A program made the position numbers and the translations under genes. From NCBI GenBank assembly GCA_027625915.1, contig JANTQA010000033.1:6510001-6574000 (forward strand): a stretch of DNA of 64,000 bases, written 5' to 3'. Positions within the stretch are counted from its first letter, which is position 1, and the number at the start of each line of letters is the position of its first letter. Shown one piece after another: positions 58,931 to 64,000 of this stretch. The DNA comes from Anaeramoeba flamelloides (taxonomy: Eukaryota > Metamonada > Anaeramoebidae). A model generated the notes under the pieces. That model worked only from the letters and a program-made list of their open reading frames with translations, was not told the DNA's origin and searched no databases.

Positions 58931-59599
58931 ATCATATAGAATTGATGAGATTAAATTAACAAATATTCATCCAAATTACTTGAATTTTCTCAATTTAAAC
59001 TATTGCCAAATTTAACAAATATTTTTTTCAAAGGGCCTGGTATTTGAATATAGGAATTATTGTTAACATACATGGTACAGATTTAAAAAGATTTTTCGGG
59101 TTCGGTCTTAAATAAATGGAAAAGGTTAAAAAATATTAAACTTTTGTATTTTATATATTTTGTTATTATTAAAAATTATGAGATAAAAGGATTTTTATTT
59201 TATTGTAAAAAATAATCTTTTTCAACCTTTTTTTGTCAAAAAATTACAATTTAATCTTTCAATGACTTCATAATTCTTTTATAAAAATTTAATAAAGGAA
59301 AAGGTGTTCTTGGTAATATATTTTATTAGCCTATTGTGTTTTTTTTTTTTTTTTTTTTTTTATTTCTAAAGTACACGATATCATGTTCATCAATCAACTT
59401 TTTTAATGGGTATAAGTTCAAAACTCGTTCATCAATCATCGTATTCTTTGACTAATTGAATTTTTAAAGAGATTTGAACTCTCTAGAACTAATATAATTT
59501 ACATTCAAGAATAATATAATTTAATTTTAAACTTCTCTTGTAGAGGGGATAACATCTTATCTAAGAATCTCAGAAAGTTGAGAAAAGATTACTTTGAAC

Positions 59600-59990
59600 A
59601 AAAAAAATGTGTTTCCAATAACTATAATCTGTGCTATAAAATATAATCCGTGATTTTTTTTTTTTCTTGTTCCAATGGAACATCCAATTGACTACCCAAT
59701 AGAAATACATAAGTTAAAATCAATTCTGGGGGTCTACTCCTTGATATTGTGAATAAAATTTATGAAAAATTAACTCCATTTTTTGAGAGAAAATTTTCCA
59801 ATTTGATCCTTTAATTATTAGAATTTCTTAATTTTTTAAACAATTGAAATTTAAGAAATCAATAATATATTTACTTGTTCTTTATTGTCAGTTTCTTTTA
59901 TTGGGTAATGTTTAGGTATTCTATAACAAAAAAAAAAACATGCTTTTTCTTTTGAAACACGACTTAATCTTTTCAAGAAGCATTATTTTG
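59600..59990 (+). repeat. Direct repeat flanking the small membrane-protein gene, copy A (partner 62150-62620)
   Basis: Shared in order: GTGTTTCCAATAACTATAAT / GTGTTTACAACAACTAGAAT; AAATATAATCCGTG / AAATATAGTCCGTG; TTCTTGTTCCAA; ACTACCCAATAG; AAGTT(C)AAATCAATT; TTTGATCCT; TTTAAGAAA; TATCAGTTTCTTT-type; TCTATAA; GAAACACG. About 70% by eye. Confidence 0.7.
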
Positions 59991-60255
59991 GCAACTGTAA
60001 AAGTGAATAGAATTTCTTCGATTATTTAAATTGTTTCTGAAAGATAACTTCAAAAAAGTATATTTTTTGTTATCTTTTTTAAATGGAACAAAATTGTCAT
60101 TCAACTTCCAATAAAAAGATTTGAAAAATAAGGTAAAATTTCAAAAGTTAATTCTTCAAATTAGGTTAAATTATTAATTTCCTTTGCGAATTGGGCACGT
60201 TTGATGATTTGATATTTTTTTTTTTGAATGTGATTTTTTTGAAAAGATAAAGCTG

Positions 60256-60672
60256 TTCCAAGGCTACCATAAAATTTTAAATAAGACAAAATTGAGTTTT
60301 CTATTCTTATTTTCCTTTTTCAAAAAATTCGGAAATAAGAGTTATTATTAAAAAAAAAATTTCAATAAATGAGCGATTATTCAAATTATAGAAACATCAA
60401 AAAAAAAATATTCAAGATTCATGAAGAACTTCAAAATTATCAGTACAAAAAGAGCTCAAGAAAAATATCAATTTTTTACTGATATCTAAAAATTTACCTT
60501 TTTTGAACTATATTTTTAGGTGCTTCAAGAATCTTCAACAATTTGAATAATGGCACATTTATTGAAATTTTTTGTTTTAATGTTAACTCTTATTTCCGAA
60601 TTTTTTGAAAATGGAAAATAAGTTCAGAAAACTCAATTGTATTTTATTTAAAATTTTATTGTAGACTTGGAA
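60256..60672. repeat. Fold-back sequence, ~135-nt arms
   Basis: ATAAAATTTTAAATAAGAC (from 60269) pairs with TTTATTTAAAATTTTAT (ending 60659); CAAAAAATTCGGAAATAAGA pairs with CTTATTTCCGAATTTTTTG; AATTTCAATAAATG pairs with CATTTATTGAAATT. Inner parts pair with small offsets. About 85% pairing in the outer arms. Confidence 0.75.
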
Positions 60673-61399
60673 AGACAGTATATAAAAATTTTCATCTTTT
60701 TATTTTATAATTAATAGTATCTTAGATATCCCCTCTTTGTTTGTGATTTAAATATGATTATTGGTTTTAAAAATGAACAAAAAAATGTCAAATTTTTTTT
60801 CATTAATTCGAGTTCCAAAACAAGGTTTGATCAATTAGAAACATCTAATTATTAAAGAGACTTTTTATTTTTTTTGGTTTAGAAATTAAAAACCACCACC
60901 CTTATTTTAAACTTCATCAGATCACACATTGATTAGAAATTGTACTACTGAACTGTCTAACACTGTCAAACTAGAATAGTTGTATCGAACGGGAAATAAC
61001 TTTGAAAAGTAAGAGAAACATATAATGAGCCAATTTAAACACAACACAATCAACGACACCCTTAATAAATAGATTTGTGTACTATTCGAACACTCTAGTT
61101 TTAACTTTCTCAAATCTACAAATATAACCTTTTAATTTTAATAATAATGATAATTATTTAGCCCAATTAATCGTGAAAAATTCTTGGATCTGTATTAAAT
61201 GAAAGGTTAACAAGAGAGATAAAAGCATATTCTCAAATAAGTTTGAGTCATAGAACTAAAACTTAAACCAATAAAGGAATTCAAAGTTTTTGAAAATATG
61301 TCAAAACAAGTTCCTCCAAGTTAATGAAAAGATCCAGAAGAATTTATTTTTTCAACCTTTTCTCACAATTAAATTTACTTTACAAACTATCATTCAGGT

Positions 61400-61810
61400 A
61401 TGCAAGAAACAATCGTGAAAATCTGGAAAAACATTGCTTGGGTCCTTCACAATCCACTCTTTATTGCGATCACAACAAGGATGCTTGAAATTACTACAAC
61501 CCTAGGGCTTATTGGAGGCTTTATTCTGTTTTTTTTAATTCGTAAACATAAAAAAGCATTTCGAGCTCATTGTGCCAAATTTAATAAACTTACAACAGAC
61601 AAAGATCGACTAAACTTTTTTCCAGAAAAGATCATCAGCAAAATAACAGAAAAAATGGATGAGGGTGAAATGATAACTTCAGTATTTATTCCACAAGGAA
61701 ATTTTATTTTTGGGGGTCCAATGCTTCTATTTTATTTATACGTCATAGCAGTTGTTGTTGTTGTTGTTATTTGTGGTGTAATGATCTGTAAGATTTTTTT
61801 ATTTTTTTGA
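61400..61810 (+). CDS. Small membrane protein, two hydrophobic segments, ends uncertain
   Basis: 136 residues as an unspliced frame. Codons are balanced and unlike the surroundings, which supports a real gene. A first membrane span lies at about 30-48 (TTTLGLIGGFILFFLIRKH) and a second at about 107-130 (MLLFYLYVIAVVVVVVICGV). Between them is a loop of about 60 residues with a basic start (RKHKKAFRAH) and acidic middle (KMDEGEMITSV). Family not recognised. The unspliced end adds KIFLFF and a TGA, but a good donor (ATCT|GTAAGA) lies at 61788; splicing to AAAAG at 61872 would give a short tail SNFHMISWCFKKSS, and to AAAAAG at 61907 a different one. An upstream exon is also possible, since CAG sits just before the ATG. 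It lies between two direct repeats. Confidence 0.55.
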   Translation: MQETIVKIWKNIAWVLHNPLFIAITTRMLEITTTLGLIGGFILFFLIRKHKKAFRAHCAKFNKLTTDKDRLNFFPEKIISKITEKMDEGEMITSVFIPQGNFIFGGPMLLFYLYVIAVVVVVVICGVMICKIFLFF

Positions 61811-62149
61811 TTTTTTCATTCGTAATTGAGAGTACAACAACAAAAGAAAAAAAAATTAACAAAAAAGAAAAGCAAATTTCCACATGATTTCTTGGTGTTT
61901 TAAAAAGTCTTCCTGAAAACTGATCCATTTCAACTCTTAAACCTGTTTACTGCCACTTTTTTAAAAAACTGTTTGTCATCATTTTGTTAAAAGCTCTTTA
62001 AATTTCAAGGTATTGAAAAAGTCAAGATCACCCAAAAAATTAAACCCAACATTCTATTAACCTAGTGTCTGATTCTGAATTTGAGAAAATGGTAAATTTA
62101 AAAAACTTTTTTTATTTTTCTATTTCTTCAGTTTCCAGTGATCAAGATA

Positions 62150-62620
62150 ATGTGTTTACAACAACTAGAATCCGTGTTTCAAAATATAGTCCGTGTCTTT
62201 TTTTTCTTCTTGTTCCAAGAAACATCTAATTAACTACCCAATAGTATACCTAAGTTCAAATCAATTTTGAAAGTAAACATCTGGAAATTATCAGTAAAAT
62301 TTATATTATATATGCAATTTTTTGAAATTTTCCGTTTTCTCAATTTTTTTGAAATTTTTTTTTTTTTGATGATGAAAACAATTTTATTTAAAAATTTTCT
62401 CTATTTTTTGAGATAAATTTTTCAATTTGATCCTGAATTTTTCGAATATCTTTTTAAATAATAGAACTTTAAGAAACCAATTCCATATTTATTTAGGGTT
62501 TATTATCAGTTTCTTTATATGGTTGATGTATAGGTCTTCTATAATAAAAAAACACGCTTTTTATTTTGAAACACGTATTAAATATTTATGCAGGCTTTAT
62601 TTTGACTACAGTATTTTACA
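62150..62620 (+). repeat. Direct repeat, copy B (partner 59600-59990)
   Basis: Landmarks given at the partner. This copy has extra T-rich sequence near 62340-62420. Confidence 0.7.
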
Positions 62621-62919
62621 ATGCTATTGAACGATAACGTAATTACCACATTTTTTACACTCAGATTGTCAATAATAATAATTTGCTTATATTACAATAC
62701 ATGAAGTTTCATCTATTTTTACTTTTTAAATTATTCTGTGGATTTTATAAATTAGGTGTAAAAAAATTGTTCAACTAATCGAGATTTAGTGGTAAGATTA
62801 AAAAAAAATAGAATAAAAGAAAAAACTGTTTGAAGATGGTTTTGAAAATAAATTCCAATTTAAAATTTTTAACAAACCAAAATTCAATTTTTGAAAAAAA
62901 AAATCTTATTTAAAAAATT

Positions 62920-63230
62920 CTCTAAAAAATATCAAATTAGAACCATTCAATAATTGAAATGTTAACACTTTTTTATCATTTATAATACCCACAAAACAAA
63001 AAATAAATAATCATAAATCTGAATAAAAATGGGTCTGTTAAAAAATGATGGAGAGAGTACAACAAAAAAAGTGAATTAATAAAATTGTTTAAATTCTACG
63101 TAACAATTATTGATCCATCAAATGACTAGATACCATCAACTCATTTTATTTGGGTTCTTCTGTTTAAAAGAACCCAACTTTAACCAAGATCGACTGTTCG
63201 AAAAAATTATTTGTTGAATCTAAAATAGTA
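62920..63230 (-). repeat. Dispersed repeat family, copy C (inverted relative to 33770-34230)
   Basis: Shares ATCAAATTAGAACCATTCA, AATGTTAACACTT, CACAAAACAAAAAATAAATAATCA, then GGGTTCTTCTGTTTAAAAGA and AACCCAACTTTAACC in the same order as the reverse complement of 33770-34230. Confidence 0.65.
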
Positions 63231-63669
63231 AATAATTCTAGTTTAAAATGAATAAAAAAAAACAAAAATTTTACTAAAGTATAATTAATTTAAATCAAAA
63301 ATTTGAAGATATATGAGTCGATATTAAAAAAAATATAAAATTAAAAAAAAAAAAATTTCGAATTATCAGAATTCAATTATCCCAGTTTAATATTAATCGA
63401 AGAATTTGAGTGTTTCTACGTAATTATGTAGTTTTTTGAATTAAAAATTATGATTCTATTTTTTACAAAAAAGCACTATATCTAAGCACTTTTACAATAT
63501 TTTAGCACGCTTAACAAATATTAGTAACTGTTTTAATTAATATTAGAAAATGCTTACATATGGAACTTTTTGAAAAAAAAATATTTCAAAATTTTTTTTT
63601 TCTATTTTTATCTATTTTTTTTGTTTTTATCTTTTTTTTTTCAGCAAAAAAAATATTTTACTTTTTATT

Positions 63670-63810
63670 ATTATTGATGGAAGAAATGTAAATTACACTC
63701 TAAATACCCTTTTACTTAAATTTCCTCAAAGGTAATTTAAAAGTATAATCATAGATTTCACGTTTGTTAAAGAGAAAGAACATACCCAATTTTTCTTTAT
63801 GGTTTAAAAA
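63670..63810 (+). repeat. Dispersed repeat, copy B (partner 33240-33410)
   Basis: GGAAGAAATGTAAATTACAC, CCCTTTTACTTAAAT, AATCATAGATTTCACG and a following ACATACCCAATTTTTC segment match the intronic copy. Confidence 0.65.
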
Positions 63811-64000
63811 GCAAAAACAAAAAATGACAAGAAAAAAAAATAACAAAGAAAAAAAGAAAAAGATTGAAATCTAAAAAGGGTTTATAAGAACCATTTGGTA
63901 AAAAATCAAAAAAAAAAAAAAACCAATGCTATCTTTAATTAAGGACATCCAAAATCACACCAACAATACTTTTGGTAACTTAAATTTAATTTGATTTGAT

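Larger units (their letters stand above)
55800..61399. other. Intergenic, 5.6 kb, densely repetitive
   Basis: No gene recognised. Nearly all of it can be assigned to worn repeats: 56200-56770, 57270-58330 (with the palindrome), 58610-58930, 59600-59990 and the fold-back at 60256-60672. Sequence at about 60890-61130 is a little more balanced but has no convincing protein. Confidence 0.6.
61811..64000. other. Intergenic to window end, repeat-bearing
   Basis: Besides a possible last exon of the gene at 61400, no gene recognised. Holds repeat copies at 62150-62620, 62920-63230 and 63670-63810 (listed). Confidence 0.55.

Noticed and set aside
61298-61399. Possible upstream exon MSKQVPP joined through a GTTAAT...TTCAG intron to the gene at 61400
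   Set aside because: In phase, but the donor is GTT and the acceptor CAG, unlike the other introns here (GTA, mostly AAAG); too little support.
1-64000. tRNA, rRNA and CRISPR features
   Set aside because: No cloverleaf with a GGTTCRANNCC-type T arm, no rRNA-like GC-rich block and no regular repeat-spacer array was found by eye; a covariance-model scan would be decisive.

Overview
The window is nuclear DNA from a very AT-rich unicellular eukaryote. Coding regions stand out by their more balanced codons. Between them lie long, nearly pure A/T stretches full of homopolymers, microsatellites, hairpins and worn repeats. Proteins carry N/E/K-rich low-complexity runs (poly-Asn, NENE, KEKE, GKGK). 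Every recognisable gene ends in TAA or TGA and reads cleanly in the standard code. The protein set (furin-like convertase, UBA-UIM-USP protease, H-Ras-like GTPase, RCC1 plus two BTB domains, PSI-repeat surface protein) fits a free-living amoeboid or metamonad protist. Anaeramoeba-like organisms come to mind, but that is inference from protein style and not shown by a marker gene.

Layout, left to right. 184-2421 (+): secreted, probably membrane- or GPI-anchored kexin/furin-family protease with a newly proposed signal-peptide exon. 6829-9621 (-): ubiquitin-specific protease of USP25/28 style. 15257-17050 (-): unknown protein with a CX2C...CX2C N-terminus. 17051-25893: almost 9 kb without a gene. 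25894-26893 (+): three-exon Ras GTPase ending in CSIL. 32559-38188 (+): RCC1-repeat protein with two BTB domains, split by a 3.4-kb intron. 43797-49714 (+): secreted cysteine-rich PSI-module protein, split by a 3.9-kb and a 0.3-kb intron. 52614-55799 (+): 1061-residue unknown protein with a PH/TH1-like centre and repeated helical segments. 61400-61810 (+): small two-pass membrane protein, boundaries uncertain.

The genes do not form one pathway. Several belong to membrane trafficking, ubiquitin and small-GTPase signalling, as expected of an amoeboid cell. Six introns can be set by reading frame and homology. Their donors are all GTA and five of the six acceptors end in AAAG instead of the usual CAG/TAG.

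The noncoding part is the more unusual. It holds three copies of a ~195-bp Tc1/mariner-type MITE, a 1.28-kb inverted-repeat element whose ends carry arrays of ATCGCGAT, a 649-bp element with 90-bp inverted repeats, a near-perfect 358-bp palindrome inserted inside an older repeat whose uninterrupted copy lies 17 kb away, several other fold-back sequences (many inside the two giant introns), and at least seven worn repeat families shared between distant parts of the window. All identities here were judged by eye; no alignment or database search was run.
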